From contig NZ_PCOQ01000001.1 in the NCBI RefSeq assembly GCF_002975275.1, positions 372,001 through 436,000 of the forward strand: DNA of 64,000 bases, in the 5' to 3' direction. This DNA is from Achromobacter sp. MYb9 (GTDB lineage: Bacteria > Pseudomonadota > Gammaproteobacteria > Burkholderiales > Burkholderiaceae_B). Shown piece by piece: positions 17,173-27,248 of this stretch (position 1 is the stretch's first letter; each line of letters starts with the position of its first letter). The notes under the pieces were generated by a model that ran no database searches, was not told where the DNA came from, and saw nothing but the letters and a program-made list of their open reading frames with translations. The position numbers were made by a program, and so were the translations under genes.

Positions 17173-18198
17173 ATGCGCAACCCGCATCTACTCGCCCCCG
17201 TCTGCGGCGCCCTGGCGCTGACCGCGGCCCTCCTGGCCACGCCCGCCCAAGCCGCCTCCCCCACCGCTACCTGCGAAGTCGACCGCCCTGTCCGCTTCAG
17301 CGGGCTGAACTGGGAATCCAACCTGGTGCTGGCGGGCATTGAACGCTACGTGCTGGAACACGGCTATGGCTGCAAGACCAGCGTGGAAATCGGCGAAACA
17401 CTGCCCATGCTGGCGGCGCTGCAACGCGGCGACGTCGACGTGACGCCTGAAGTGTGGCCCGGACAGATCGAAGGCGCGTGGAAAAAGGCGCTGGCCAGCG
17501 GCAAAGTACTGGGCGTGGGGCATGTGTACGACGCCGGAGAAGGCTGGTACGTGCCACGCTACACCGCCGAACGCCATCCGGACCTGAAGGCCGCGTCAGA
17601 CCTGGCGCGCTTCAAGAAGGTGTTCACCGACCCTGAAGATCCCGGCCGCGGCCGCATCTACGGCTGCCCCGCCGGCTGGGCTTGCGGCACCTTGAACGAC
17701 AACCTGCTGCGCGCGTTGAAACTGGACAAGGACTATTCCCTGTTCGCGCCGGGCTCGGGCGCCGCGCAGAAGGCCGCCATCGTCTCGGCCTACAAGCGCA
17801 AGCGAGACATCGTTTTCTACTACTGGACGCCCACCTCGCTGGTCGGCGCGCTGGACCTGGTGAAGCTGGAACTGCCCGCCTTCGACCAAACCGCGTACAC
17901 CTGCATGACCGATCCCAAATGCGCCACGCCGGTTGCCACCGAGTTCAAGCCGAACCCCGTGGTCACGGGTGTGAATGCGGCGTTCGCCAAAGAGGCGCCC
18001 AAGATCACCGACTTCCTCAGCAAGCTGGCCGTGCCCGACGACGCCATCAACGCCACGTTGGGCTGGCTCGAAAACGAAGGCAAGGAACCCGAGGATGCGG
18101 CGCGCTATTTCCTGAAGCAGTACGGGCCCGTCTGGCGGCAATGGATGCCGGCGGATGCCGCCGACCGCGTGCAGGCAGCGCTGGCACGCGAGGACTGA
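17173..18198 (+). CDS. Glycine betaine/choline-type ABC substrate-binding protein (OpuAC fold), orphan
   Basis: Periplasmic binding protein of 341 residues with signal peptide MRNPHLLAPVCGALALTAAL.., cleavage near AQA. The mature start (VRFSGLNWESNLVLAGIERYVLEHGYG) and the motif DVDVTPEVWPGQ match the quaternary-amine binding family, and W/Y residues suitable for an aromatic cage are present (YYWTPTSLVG). No ProV/ProW ATPase or permease is in the window, so it either uses a remote transporter or is a sensory component. The ATG at 17173 is preceded by AGGTG. It is followed by the aminotransferase gene in the same direction. Confidence 0.75.
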   Translation: MRNPHLLAPVCGALALTAALLATPAQAASPTATCEVDRPVRFSGLNWESNLVLAGIERYVLEHGYGCKTSVEIGETLPMLAALQRGDVDVTPEVWPGQIEGAWKKALASGKVLGVGHVYDAGEGWYVPRYTAERHPDLKAASDLARFKKVFTDPEDPGRGRIYGCPAGWACGTLNDNLLRALKLDKDYSLFAPGSGAAQKAAIVSAYKRKRDIVFYYWTPTSLVGALDLVKLELPAFDQTAYTCMTDPKCATPVATEFKPNPVVTGVNAAFAKEAPKITDFLSKLAVPDDAINATLGWLENEGKEPEDAARYFLKQYGPVWRQWMPADAADRVQAALARED

Positions 18199-18278
18199 CC
18201 GGACACCAGCGCCGCCTCATGTATCCTGGCGTTTCGGCGCCGAAGAAGTGCCTACCCGATTCAAGAAAGGAAGATGAA

Positions 18279-19124
18279 ATGGATGCCCTGTATTGGTACG
18301 ACGGCCACTGGACCACCGACAACCCCAAACTGCTCGGCCCCGCCGATCACGCGTTCTGGATGGCCAGCATGGTTTTCGACGGCGCGCGCGCGTTCCGCGG
18401 CCTGACGCCTGACCTGGACCTGCACTGCCAGCGGGTCGTGCGCTCGGCCGAAAAGATGCTGATGAAGCCTCAGCTGGATTGGGAAACGATTCAAAAGCTG
18501 TGCCTGGAAGCCGTGGCCAAGTTCCCGGCCGGCACCGAGCTCTACATCAAGCCGATGTTCTATTGCGCCGACGGCTTCCTGCTGCCCGATGCGGACAAGA
18601 CCCAGTTCGTGCTGCACGTGTTCAAGGTGCCGATGCCGGGCGAGCAAGGCTTTTCGGCCTGCTTCTCCAGCTTTGCGCGTTCCTGGCCCAACATGGCGCC
18701 CACCGACGCCAAGGCGTCGTGCCTGTACCCCAACGGCCAGCGCGCCATCCGCGAGGCTGCGGAAAAGGGTTTCGACAACGCCATCATGCTGGACGGCGCG
18801 GGCAACATTGCCGAATTCGCCACCAGCAACCTGTGGATCGCCAAGAACGGCGTCGTGTCCACCCCCGTGGACAACGGCACCTTCCTGAACGGCATCACCC
18901 GCCGCCGGGTCCTGGCGCTGCTGAAGGCAGACGGCGTCGACGTGCAAGAGCGCAGCCTGACGCGCGCCGATGTTGAAGAAGCCGACGAAGTGTTTTCGTC
19001 CGGCAACTACGGCAAGGTCGTGCACGTGAACCGCGTGGAAGACCGCGCGCTGGAATACGGCCCGCTGGCGCGCCGTGCCCACAAGCTGTACATGGATTAC
19101 GCCGAAAGCACCGGCAGCCGCTAA
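18279..19124 (+). CDS. Class IV PLP aminotransferase, branched-chain aminotransferase-like
   Basis: 281 residues, shorter than E. coli IlvE (about 309). The class IV fold signs are MVFDGARAFRG (substrate arginine), YIKPMFYC, and PTDAKASCLYPNGQRAI, where K145 is the likely Schiff-base lysine, followed by GNIAEFATSNLWI and FLNGITRRRVL, the PLP-phosphate and regiospecificity loops. The usual Glu of the FEG motif is Asp (FDG). D-amino-acid transaminases share this fold, so the substrate is uncertain. The start ATG at 18279 has AAAGGAAG upstream; the frame opens earlier only by overlap with the preceding gene. Confidence 0.8.
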   Translation: MDALYWYDGHWTTDNPKLLGPADHAFWMASMVFDGARAFRGLTPDLDLHCQRVVRSAEKMLMKPQLDWETIQKLCLEAVAKFPAGTELYIKPMFYCADGFLLPDADKTQFVLHVFKVPMPGEQGFSACFSSFARSWPNMAPTDAKASCLYPNGQRAIREAAEKGFDNAIMLDGAGNIAEFATSNLWIAKNGVVSTPVDNGTFLNGITRRRVLALLKADGVDVQERSLTRADVEEADEVFSSGNYGKVVHVNRVEDRALEYGPLARRAHKLYMDYAESTGSR

Positions 19125-19204
19125 ACCGGCGCCGCCGCCCTGCCGCTTCCCCCGACACTGCCCGCCTTTCCGCGGGCAGCGTCGCATTCCAGGATGCCTC
19201 ACCG

Positions 19205-21358
19205 ATGCAGACCCGACGCGACTTCCTGCGCAACAGCGCAACCCTGGCCGGCGCCGGCAGCGCACTGGCGCTGTTGCCGGCGTCCATCCGCCGCGCGCTG
19301 GCCATCCCCGCCAACCACCGCACCGGTACGATCCGCGACGTCGAGCACATCGTGATCTTCATGCAGGAGAACCGCTCGTTCGACCATTATTTCGGCGGAC
19401 TGGCGGGGGTGCGCGGCTTTGGCGACCGCTTTCCCATCCCGGTGCCGGACAGTCCCGACGCCCGCTACCGCACCGTGTGGGCGCAATACAACGACAAGCC
19501 CGATGAAGGCGCGCCGCGCACCGTGCTGCCCTATCACCTGAACACGCGCGAAGCGTTCGAGACCTTGCGCGTCGCCAGCACGCCGCATACCTGGTCCAAC
19601 GCGCAGGACGCCTGGGAAGCGGGCCGCATGGGCCGCTGGCCCGCTGCCAAGAGAAACCATTCGATGGCGTACTACACCGAGGCCGACATGCCTTTCCAGT
19701 ACGCCATGGCGCGGGCTTTCACGGTCTGCGATGCCTATCATTGTTCGTTCACCGGCGGCACCAACACCAATCGGCTCTTCGTATGGAGCGGCACGAACGA
19801 CGGCGCCGGGCGCGGCAATGGCCCCGCGCTGGGCAATGTCTATAACAAGCTCAAAGGCGGCGATCCCGCCCGCGCCTATACCTGGACCACCTATCCGGAA
19901 CGTCTGGAAGCCGCAGGCGTCAGCTGGCGCATCTACCAGGACATGGCGGACAACTATTCGCTGAACCCCACCGCGGGGTTCAAGGCCTATCGCGATGCGT
20001 ACCATGGCGTGCCGGGCGCGCTTGCCGCGCTGAAGGACAAGGCCTTGACCACGCGCGGCCTGGACCTGCTGCGCCAGGACGTACTGGACGGCACGTTGCC
20101 GCAAGTGTCGTGGATCTGCGCCACCAAGGCCGGCTCCGAGCATCCCAGCCCGTCCAGCCCCGCCCAAGGCGCCGACTACACGGCACGCGTGCTGGACGCG
20201 CTGACCGCCAATCCCGAGGTCTGGAGCAAGACCGTCCTGCTGTTGATGTTCGACGAAAACGACGGCTTCTTCGATCACATGCCGCCGCCCGCCCCGCCGT
20301 CGCGCGACGCCACCGGCGCACTGGCCGGCGCGTCCACCGTGGACACCCGCGGCGAATACCACGAGCTTGTCACTGGCGTGGAAAAGGACGACACGCCGGC
20401 GCATCTACATGGCGTGTACGGGCTCGGGCCGCGCGTGCCCATGTATGTGCTGTCGCCGTGGACCAAGGGCGGCTGGGTCAATTCGCAAGTGTTCGACCAC
20501 ACGTCCGTGCTGCGCTTCGTCGAACAGCGCTTCGGCGTGGCCGAGCCGAACATATCGCCCTGGCGCCGCGCGGTCTGCGGCGACCTGACATCGGTCTTCG
20601 ATTTTGCCAACCCGGACGAAGCCGACCTGCTGCGCGGCTTTCCGCCAACGGCCGAACGGGCGGCGCAGGCATCCGCCCTGCCCGGCACCGTGACGCCCCC
20701 CGCACCGGCGCAACCGGCGCTGGCGCGCCAGCAACCCGGCACGCGCCCCTCCCGCGCGCTCCCTTACGCGCTGCAGACGCACACCCGGGTGGACGGCGGC
20801 CGCGTCACGCTGGCGTTTGAAAACACCGGCACGGCCGGCGCGGTGCTGCATGTCTATGACCGGCTGCACCTGGACCGCGGCCCGCGCCGCTATACCGTGG
20901 AGGCCGGCAAGCGGCTGGAGGGCGAGTGGCTGACGACGGGCGACGACGGCCGCTACGACCTGTGGGTGCTGGGTCCGAACGGCTTCCATCGCCATTGCGC
21001 CGGACGGATTGCAGCCGGGGCGATGCCGCCGCTGGCGGTCACCGCGGCCTATGCAGGGCCGGGCGCGTCCTTGCGGCTGTCGGTGCACAACCCTGGACCG
21101 CAGCCGCGCACGTTCCGCATCGAGGCCAATGCCTACGACTATCCGCCGCAGACCCACGCCGCGCTGGCGCCGGGTGAAGCCGTGGAACTGTCCTGGGACA
21201 TGACCCGCACGGACGGCTGGTACGACGTCACCGTGCAGGTGCCCGACGACCCCGCCTGGACGCGCCGGCTGGCCGGGCGCATCGAGACCGGCGCACCCTC
21301 CACGTCCGACCCCGCGATGGGGCAGGCGCTGATGCTGCAATGGACGCCCTTGCCATGA
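19205..21358 (+). CDS. Phosphocholine-type phospholipase C (acid phosphatase-like phosphoesterase family), Tat-exported
   Basis: 717-residue secreted enzyme that hydrolyses phosphatidylcholine or sphingomyelin. A twin-arginine signal (TRRDFLRNSATLAGAGSALA) directs folded export. The catalytic phosphoesterase domain carries the family motif FMQENRSFDHYFG near residue 60, MLFDENDGFFDHMPPP and GPRVPMYVLSPWTKGG. Two C-terminal DUF756-like modules follow (RVDGGRVTLAFENTG.. and PLAVTAAYAGPG..). This matches PlcN/PlcH of Pseudomonas in layout. It follows the aminotransferase gene by 80 bases. Cofactor and substrate preference (choline versus others) are inferred from family. Confidence 0.88.
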   Translation: MQTRRDFLRNSATLAGAGSALALLPASIRRALAIPANHRTGTIRDVEHIVIFMQENRSFDHYFGGLAGVRGFGDRFPIPVPDSPDARYRTVWAQYNDKPDEGAPRTVLPYHLNTREAFETLRVASTPHTWSNAQDAWEAGRMGRWPAAKRNHSMAYYTEADMPFQYAMARAFTVCDAYHCSFTGGTNTNRLFVWSGTNDGAGRGNGPALGNVYNKLKGGDPARAYTWTTYPERLEAAGVSWRIYQDMADNYSLNPTAGFKAYRDAYHGVPGALAALKDKALTTRGLDLLRQDVLDGTLPQVSWICATKAGSEHPSPSSPAQGADYTARVLDALTANPEVWSKTVLLLMFDENDGFFDHMPPPAPPSRDATGALAGASTVDTRGEYHELVTGVEKDDTPAHLHGVYGLGPRVPMYVLSPWTKGGWVNSQVFDHTSVLRFVEQRFGVAEPNISPWRRAVCGDLTSVFDFANPDEADLLRGFPPTAERAAQASALPGTVTPPAPAQPALARQQPGTRPSRALPYALQTHTRVDGGRVTLAFENTGTAGAVLHVYDRLHLDRGPRRYTVEAGKRLEGEWLTTGDDGRYDLWVLGPNGFHRHCAGRIAAGAMPPLAVTAAYAGPGASLRLSVHNPGPQPRTFRIEANAYDYPPQTHAALAPGEAVELSWDMTRTDGWYDVTVQVPDDPAWTRRLAGRIETGAPSTSDPAMGQALMLQWTPLP

Positions 21359-21443
21359 CGCCACCCGCCCCTTACGAAGGCGGCGTGACGTTCCAGTTCG
21401 GCGATACGCCCAAGCTGGCTCTGCTTGCTACGAGCAAGACCGT

Positions 21444-22205
21444 TCAGGCCTGCTCCGCGCCCTTGCCCAGGCCCAGATAGCTTTCGATGACCTTCGGGTC
21501 GCCGGCCAGCTCGCGCGCCGGACCGTGCAGGATCACCTCGCCGGTTTCCAGCACATAGCCGTAGTCCGCCACTTGCAGGGCGGCTCGGGCGTTCTGCTCG
21601 ACCAGCAGGATCGCCACGCCGGTTTCGCGCAACCGCGCGATGATGTGGAAGATCTCGCGCACGATGCGCGGCGCAAGCCCCAGGCTGGGCTCGTCCAGCA
21701 TCAGCAGCGTGGGCTTGGCCATCAACGCGCGGCCCACCGCCAGCATCTGCCGTTCGCCGCCAGACAAGGTGCCGGCCTGTTGCGCACGGCGTTCGCGCAA
21801 GCGCGGGAACAGATCGAACACTTCATTCAACGTGTCGCGCCAGCCCGCCTCGCGCGCGCGGTAGCGGCGGAAACCGCCCAGCAACAGATTGTCTTCCACG
21901 GACATGGTGCCGAACAGTTCGCGGCGCTCGGGCACCAGCGACATGCCCGCCGCCACGCGGCGTTCCACCTGCCAGGCGGACACGTCGGTGCCCGCGTACT
22001 GCACGGTGCCGGCCGAATGGCCGGTCTGCGGCAGCGAACCCATCACGGCATTCAACATGGTGGATTTGCCGGCGCCGTTGGCGCCGATCACGGTCACGAT
22101 GCTGCCGGCGGGCACGGTCAGGGTGGCGCCCACCAGCGCGCCGACCTTGCCGTAGCGAGCGGACAGGTTGCTGACTTCCAGGACGGGGGATTGGGTGGCG
22201 CTCAT
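21444..22205 (-). CDS. Second HAAT-family ABC transporter ATPase, LivF type
   Basis: 253 residues with an intact Walker A ([12 protein letters not shown]), signature [15 protein letters not shown], Walker [12 protein letters not shown] and the LivF-type Gln switch (LVEQNA). The last gene of a minus-strand operon; its start overlaps the stop of the fused permease/ATPase gene by four bases. No strong terminator is seen between it and the convergent phospholipase gene; only weak 5-6 bp hairpins lie in 21359-21443. Confidence 0.92.
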   Translation of the reverse strand: MSATQSPVLEVSNLSARYGKVGALVGATLTVPAGSIVTVIGANGAGKSTMLNAVMGSLPQTGHSAGTVQYAGTDVSAWQVERRVAAGMSLVPERRELFGTMSVEDNLLLGGFRRYRAREAGWRDTLNEVFDLFPRLRERRAQQAGTLSGGERQMLAVGRALMAKPTLLMLDEPSLGLAPRIVREIFHIIARLRETGVAILLVEQNARAALQVADYGYVLETGEVILHGPARELAGDPKVIESYLGLGKGAEQA

Positions 22206-24040
22206 TGCACACCTCCGGCCGACACGGGCTTGGCCTGATCGGCCTCTGGCAGGTCGTCGTCGATGCCGCCCAGATAGGCTTCCAGCACGGCCGGGTTCTT
22301 TTGCACATCGGCCGGCACGCCTTCGGCCAGCTTGGTGCCGAAATCCATCACCACCAGGTGGTTGGTCAGGCGCATCACAAAATCCATATCGTGTTCGACA
22401 AGCAGAATGCTCATGCCTTCCGCGCGCAATTGTTCCAGCACGCGCGCCAGGTCCTGCTTTTCCTTGTAGCGCAGGCCGGCGGCGGGTTCGTCCAGCAGCA
22501 GCAGCACGGGATCGGACGCCAGGGCGCGCGCGATTTCCAGGATGCGTTGCTGGCCCAGCGCCAGGTTGCCCGCCTGCTCATACAGGTATTCGCCCAGGCC
22601 CACCCGCTTGATCTGCTGGGCGGCCTCGTGCAGCAACTGCGCCTCGCGGGCGCGGTCCGAATGCAACGCCCCCGCCAGCACGCCGACATCCGAGCGCAAG
22701 TGCGCGCCCAGCGCCACGTTTTCCAGCACGGTCATGCCGGGCAGCAATTGCACGTGCTGGAAGGTGCGTCCGACGCCCAGCTTGGCGATCTCGCGCGCCG
22801 AGCGGTTGTCGATGCGCTGGCCCATGAACGTGACCTTGCCGCGCGTCACCGGCAGCACGCCGCTGATCAGGTTGAAGGTCGTGCTCTTGCCGGCGCCGTT
22901 GGGGCCGATCAGGCCCATGATTTCGCCCGAACTGACCTTGAAGGTAATGTCATTGACCGCGACCAGACCGCCGAATTCCTTGCGGATGGCGTCCACTTCC
23001 AGCACCACCTGCCCCGCCTGCGGACGTTCACGCGTGGGCAAGGCGGGCGCGGGCGCCGGCGGCGCCAGATTGCGGCGCGAGCCGTCCGCGCCGGTGAGGC
23101 TGCCCCACCAGCCCGCCAGGATCGGCCACAGGCCGTTGCGGGCGTATTGCAGCATCAGGATCAGCAGCACGCCGAAGACGATCATTTCGAAGTTGGCGTT
23201 GGTGTCCAGCAGCTTGGGCAGCCAGTTCTGCAACTGGTCCTTCAGCACCAGGATGACGCTGGAGCCCAGCAATGCGCCCCAGACGTAACCCGCGCCGCCC
23301 ACGACCGCCATGAACAGGTATTCGATACCGTAGTTCACGCCGAAGGGGCTGGGGCTGACGGCACGCTGCATGTGCGCGTAGAGCCAGCCCGAAATGCAGG
23401 CCAGCAACGCCGCCCAGACGAAGATCACGACCTTGTACGCGGCGGTGTTCACGCCCATGGACTCGGCCATGCCGGCACCGCTCTTCAGGGCACGGATGGC
23501 GCGGCCGGGCCGCGAATTCAGCAGATTGCGCGTGGCCCACAGCGCCAGCAGCACGAAGACCCAGATCAGGTAATAGATGTGGCGGCCATTGGCCAGCGAC
23601 ATGCCGAAGATGCTGATGGGTTCGATGCCGGCGATGCCGTCGTGCTTGCCCAGCCAGTCGATGTTGCCGAAGAGGAAATACAGCGACAGGCCCCAGGCGA
23701 TGGTGCCCAGCGGCAGGTAATGGCCAGACAGGCGCAAGGTGATCGCGCCCAGCAGATACGCCACCACGGCGGTCAGCACCAGGCCCGCGGGCAGCGCCAG
23801 CCACGGCGACACGTCATATTGCGTGGTCAGGAAAGCGGTGGTGTACGCGCCCAGGCCCACGAACGCGGCCTGGCCGAACGAGGTCAGGCCACCCACCCCG
23901 GTCAGCAATACCAGGCCCAGCACGACCAGGCTGGCCAGCCCGATGTAATTGAGTTGCGTCACCCAGAATTCGGGCGTGACCGGCACCAGCGGCAGGCCCA
24001 CCAGGACGACGAGGAATACGACAAGCAGAATGCGGTTCAT
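22202..24040 (-). CDS. Fused HAAT-family permease and ATPase (LivM-LivG)
   Basis: 612 residues. Residues 1 to about 315 are a LivM-type permease ([47 protein letters not shown]); a proline/alanine-rich linker covers about 320-345; residues 348-612 form a LivG-type ATPase with Walker [10 protein letters not shown] (G379-T387), signature [12 protein letters not shown], Walker [12 protein letters not shown] and switch histidine in LVEHDMDF. Both halves look intact. The reading frame is continuous, so this is a real fusion unless the sequence has an error. It sits between LivH (6-base gap) and LivF (four-base overlap). Confidence 0.92.
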   Translation of the reverse strand: MNRILLVVFLVVLVGLPLVPVTPEFWVTQLNYIGLASLVVLGLVLLTGVGGLTSFGQAAFVGLGAYTTAFLTTQYDVSPWLALPAGLVLTAVVAYLLGAITLRLSGHYLPLGTIAWGLSLYFLFGNIDWLGKHDGIAGIEPISIFGMSLANGRHIYYLIWVFVLLALWATRNLLNSRPGRAIRALKSGAGMAESMGVNTAAYKVVIFVWAALLACISGWLYAHMQRAVSPSPFGVNYGIEYLFMAVVGGAGYVWGALLGSSVILVLKDQLQNWLPKLLDTNANFEMIVFGVLLILMLQYARNGLWPILAGWWGSLTGADGSRRNLAPPAPAPALPTRERPQAGQVVLEVDAIRKEFGGLVAVNDITFKVSSGEIMGLIGPNGAGKSTTFNLISGVLPVTRGKVTFMGQRIDNRSAREIAKLGVGRTFQHVQLLPGMTVLENVALGAHLRSDVGVLAGALHSDRAREAQLLHEAAQQIKRVGLGEYLYEQAGNLALGQQRILEIARALASDPVLLLLDEPAAGLRYKEKQDLARVLEQLRAEGMSILLVEHDMDFVMRLTNHLVVMDFGTKLAEGVPADVQKNPAVLEAYLGGIDDDLPEADQAKPVSAGGVQ

Positions 24041-24046
24041 GGCGGT

Positions 24047-25084
24047 TTACTCCTCTTCGTCCACGTGATGGGTGCTGAACGAACGCCAGACCAGAACCGG
24101 GATAATCAAGGTGAAGACGATCACTTCCTTGTAGGCGCTGGCCCAGAAGGACGAGAAGGATTCCAGCACGCCCACCAGCAGCGAGCCAGCGGCCGCCACG
24201 GGGTAGCTGGCCAGGCCGCCGATGATGGCGCCCACGAAGCCCTTCAGGCCGATCAGGAAACCGGTGTCGTAGTACACCGTGGTGATCGGCGCGATCAGCA
24301 TGCCGGACATGGCACCGATCGCGGTGGCCAGCGTGAACGTCAGGCTGCCCGACATGGTGGTGCTGATGCCGACCAGGCGCGCGCCGCGGCGGTTGACGGC
24401 GGTGGCGCGCAGCGCGCGGCCATACAGCGTCTTGCCGAAGAACAGCCACAAGGCAATGATCAGCAACGCGCAGGTCGCAACCACGAACAGGCTTTGCGCG
24501 GACCAGGTCATGAAGCCCAGGTCGACTTGTCCGCTGACGAATGCCGGCGTGCGCCAGCCTTCCGCGCCGAAGAAGACCAGCGCCAGGCCGGTCAGCGCGA
24601 AGTGCACCGCGACCGAGACGATCAGCAGGACCAGCACGGTGGCTTCAGCCAGGGGTTGATAGACGATGCGATAGACCATCGGGCCCATCGGGATCACCAG
24701 CAACAGCGTCAGCAGCATGTTCAGCCACAACGAGTTCTCGGGTCCGGTGTAGCTCTTGGTGAGCCACAGCAGGGCCAGCGGCAGAACCACGCAGGTGACC
24801 AGCGATTTGGGCAGGCCGGCAAAACTGCGGGTGCGCACGGCGCGCAGCAGTTCAAGCGCCAGGCACACGGCGCCCAGCAGCGGCAGCAGATAAGCGGTGC
24901 CGGGCACCTTGCCGTCCACCAGCATGGCCAGGGTCAAGGCGCCAAACGCCACGAACTCGCCCTGGGGAATGAAAATGACGCGCGTAACGGCGAAAACCAG
25001 CACCAGAGCCATGCCCAGAAGGGCATAGATAGCGCCGTTGACGACACCGTCTTGCAGCAGGATCAGCGCAATTGAGGAATCCAT
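24047..25084 (-). CDS. Second HAAT-family ABC transporter permease, LivH type
   Basis: 345 residues, somewhat longer than the first LivH, with the signature [20 protein letters not shown] and the coupling region [20 protein letters not shown]. About eight hydrophobic segments. It is the second gene of the minus-strand operon, and the 166-base gap to the upstream binding-protein gene contains two perfect hairpins. Confidence 0.9.
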   Translation of the reverse strand: MDSSIALILLQDGVVNGAIYALLGMALVLVFAVTRVIFIPQGEFVAFGALTLAMLVDGKVPGTAYLLPLLGAVCLALELLRAVRTRSFAGLPKSLVTCVVLPLALLWLTKSYTGPENSLWLNMLLTLLLVIPMGPMVYRIVYQPLAEATVLVLLIVSVAVHFALTGLALVFFGAEGWRTPAFVSGQVDLGFMTWSAQSLFVVATCALLIIALWLFFGKTLYGRALRATAVNRRGARLVGISTTMSGSLTFTLATAIGAMSGMLIAPITTVYYDTGFLIGLKGFVGAIIGGLASYPVAAAGSLLVGVLESFSSFWASAYKEVIVFTLIIPVLVWRSFSTHHVDEEE

Positions 25085-25106
25085 CTAACAACCTTATTGA
25101 TTCTTG

Positions 25107-25161
25107 GTGTCCCGGCCCCACCCGGGACACTGATACGACACACCGGCCGGAAAGGCCGGTG
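25107..25161 (-). promoter_or_regulatory. Two perfect hairpins between binding protein and permease genes
   Basis: GTGTCCCGG / CCGGGACAC (25107-25115, 25122-25130; six-base loop) and CACCGGCC / GGCCGGTG (25141-25148, 25154-25161; five-base loop). Both lie in the 166-base gap after the binding-protein stop. With no long T run they fit partial attenuation or mRNA stabilisation, giving more binding protein than permease, as known for maltose and liv systems. Confidence 0.55.
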
Positions 25162-25250
25162 CGAAGCATTGCTCGGGTGCCGCAAGGCAAACGCCGGTCA
25201 CTGGCATTTACCCCACGTGGCGCACCCGTGGATCGGGCAATCCTGGGAAA

Positions 25251-26414
25251 TTACAGGCCGGGCTGATAGACCCACTTGCCGCCTTCGACCTTGACGATGA
25301 CGCGCGAACGCTCGTCAAAGCCGGCGTGGTCGGTGGGCGACATGTTGAACACGCCTTGCGACGCGGCCAGGTCCTTCACGCCTTCCAGCGCGTCGCGCAT
25401 GGCGGCGCGGAATTCCGGCGTGCCGGGCTTGGCGCCCGACTTCAGCGCCACGGGCAAGGCCGCCACGACCAGTTGGCCGGCGTCCCACATGTGGCCGCCG
25501 AACGTGTTGGTCGAGCCGGCGCCGTTGGCCTTCTCGTAGGTCTCGACGTAAGCCAGGGCCGACTTCTTGACCGGGTTGGAATCGGGCAGTTGAGCCGCCA
25601 CCAGCAGCGGGCCGGCCGGCAGGAGCATGCCGTCGCAATCCTTGCCGCAGACGCGCAGCACGTCGTTGTTGGCGGCGCCGTGGGTTTGATAGATGGTGCC
25701 GCCGAAATTGCGGGCCTTCAGTTCCTTTTGCGGCAGGGCCGACGGCGTGCCGGCGCCGGCGATCAGGATGGCGTCGGGCTTTGCGCCGACCAGCTTCAAG
25801 ACCTGCCCCGTCACGCTGGTGTCGGTGCGGCTGTATTTTTCGATGGCGACGATCTCGATGCCCTTGGCCTTCGCGGCCTTTTGCATCACGTCCAGCCAGC
25901 CGTCGCCGTAGGCGTCGGCAAAACCGATGAAGCCCAGCGTCTTGACCTTGGACTTTGCCATGGCGTCAGCCAGGGCACCGGCCATCAGCGCGTCGTTCTG
26001 CGGGGTCTTGAAGACCCAGCGGCGCTTGTCGTCCACGGGTTCGACGATCTTGGCGCTGGCGGCCACGCTGATCATGGGCACCTTGGCTTCGGCGGCCACG
26101 TCCACCATGGCCAGCGAACCCGGCGTCACGGACGTGCCGATCAGCACGTCGACCTTGTCGTCGGAGGCCAGCTTGCGCGAGTTCTTGACGGCTTGCGTCG
26201 TGTCGGTGGCGTCGTCCAGGACGATCCATTCGATCTTCTGGCCGGCCACTTCCTTGGGCAGCAGTGCCACGGTGTTGCGCTCGGGAATACCCAGCGACGC
26301 GGCGGGGCCGGTGCTGGAGACCGTCACGCCCACCTTGACCTGCGCACTCGCCAGGAGCGGCAGAGTCAGGGCTACGGCGGCAGCCGCCGCGGACAAGCCG
26401 AAGTGCTTGCGCAT
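25251..26414 (-). CDS. Second HAAT-family ABC transporter periplasmic binding protein
   Basis: 387 residues with a Sec signal (MRKHFGLSAAAAAVALTLPL.., cleavage after ASA). The mature protein opens QVKVGVTVSSTGPAASLGIPERN, a type I binding fold, with GTSVTPGSLAMVDVAAEAKVP as the second ligand contact and FGGHMWDAGQLVVAALP late. The start ATG is preceded by AGGAGA. It is the first gene of the second liv-type operon and its promoter lies in the 236-base AT-rich gap upstream. Confidence 0.9.
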   Translation of the reverse strand: MRKHFGLSAAAAAVALTLPLLASAQVKVGVTVSSTGPAASLGIPERNTVALLPKEVAGQKIEWIVLDDATDTTQAVKNSRKLASDDKVDVLIGTSVTPGSLAMVDVAAEAKVPMISVAASAKIVEPVDDKRRWVFKTPQNDALMAGALADAMAKSKVKTLGFIGFADAYGDGWLDVMQKAAKAKGIEIVAIEKYSRTDTSVTGQVLKLVGAKPDAILIAGAGTPSALPQKELKARNFGGTIYQTHGAANNDVLRVCGKDCDGMLLPAGPLLVAAQLPDSNPVKKSALAYVETYEKANGAGSTNTFGGHMWDAGQLVVAALPVALKSGAKPGTPEFRAAMRDALEGVKDLAASQGVFNMSPTDHAGFDERSRVIVKVEGGKWVYQPGL

Positions 26415-26459
26415 ATTTTTGTCTCCTGTGGTGGCTCTTATGTGCCTCGATTGAGGCGA

Positions 26460-26520
26460 AGCGAGCCTAGTTAAAGTTATACAGAAAAAAATATTATAGG
26501 GTTAAAACAGTATCAAATGA
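26460..26520 (-). promoter_or_regulatory. AT-rich promoter candidate of the second liv operon
   Basis: On the minus strand a consensus TATAAT hexamer occurs (26493-26498) about 80 bases before the binding-protein start, in the most AT-rich stretch of the window. No good -35 is found at 17 bases; a TTGATA lies at 12-base spacing. The rest of the gap to the bioY stop (26521-26650) shows no gene. Confidence 0.4.
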
Positions 26521-26650
26521 CTTCCCGCAACTACGGTAAATCCCTGATGTGCTACGGAAACCTGGTTTTAGCGAACGCATTTGTTAATGGCGAACTTGTA
26601 CTAGAAAAGCTTTCGACGCGTCAGTTGGGGGATTCCCTGTGCCGGCTGCC

Positions 26651-27208
26651 TTACCGTCCCAGCATTGGCCACACGCGCTCCACCCGCGAGGCGACCCACG
26701 CGGCCACGACGGCCTTGACCAGATCGCCCGGCAGGAACACCGCCACCGCCATCGCCGCTTTGGGCAGGCCCATCTTGGTCACGGACGCCAGCCACGGCAC
26801 GCCGAAGGCATACACCACGGCGATGCCGCCCACGACGCAGGCGGCCACATAACCCGCCAACCCCGTCCAGGTCCCCGTGGCGCGGCTTGCCAGGCGGCGC
26901 GCCAGCCAGCCCGTGACGAAAGCGCCTGCCACAAGCCCGATCAGGAACCCGCCCGTGGGACCGAAGAAAGCGCCCAGTCCGCCGCGGCCGCCGGGCAGGA
27001 CAGGCAGGCCAATGGCCGCCAGCGCCAGATACAGCAAGCAGGCCAGCGCGCCACGCACGGGCCCCAGCATCGCGCCGGCCAGCATGGCGCCAAGCGTCTG
27101 CAGCGTAATGGGCACCGGAATGCCGGGCAGCGGGATCGGCGGCATCAAGCTCAGCACGACAATCAGCGCCGCGAACAGCGCGATCAGCACGGTGTTATTG
27201 GATTTCAT
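26651..27208 (-). CDS. bioY: Biotin transporter S component
   Basis: Integral membrane substrate-capture protein of the energy-coupling-factor family, 185 residues, about six hydrophobic helices. The BioY signatures PIPLPGIPVPITLQTLGAML and YLALAAIGLPVLPGG..GAFFGPTGGFLIG are clear. It is third in bioMNY, 40 bases after bioN, with AGGGGAA before its ATG. With the adjacent BioM and BioN it forms a high-affinity biotin importer. Confidence 0.95.
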   Translation of the reverse strand: MKSNNTVLIALFAALIVVLSLMPPIPLPGIPVPITLQTLGAMLAGAMLGPVRGALACLLYLALAAIGLPVLPGGRGGLGAFFGPTGGFLIGLVAGAFVTGWLARRLASRATGTWTGLAGYVAACVVGGIAVVYAFGVPWLASVTKMGLPKAAMAVAVFLPGDLVKAVVAAWVASRVERVWPMLGR

Positions 27209-27248
27209 GGTTTTCCCCTCTACGGAATCAAGGCAGTACGCGCCACCA

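Noticed and set aside
21359-21443. Terminator between the phospholipase and second livF genes
   Set aside because: Only 5-6 bp stems without T runs were found, so no terminator is called.
22205-25075. 956-codon plus-strand frame opposite the second liv genes
   Set aside because: Antisense shadow rich in His, Gln and Arg, typical for high-GC genes.
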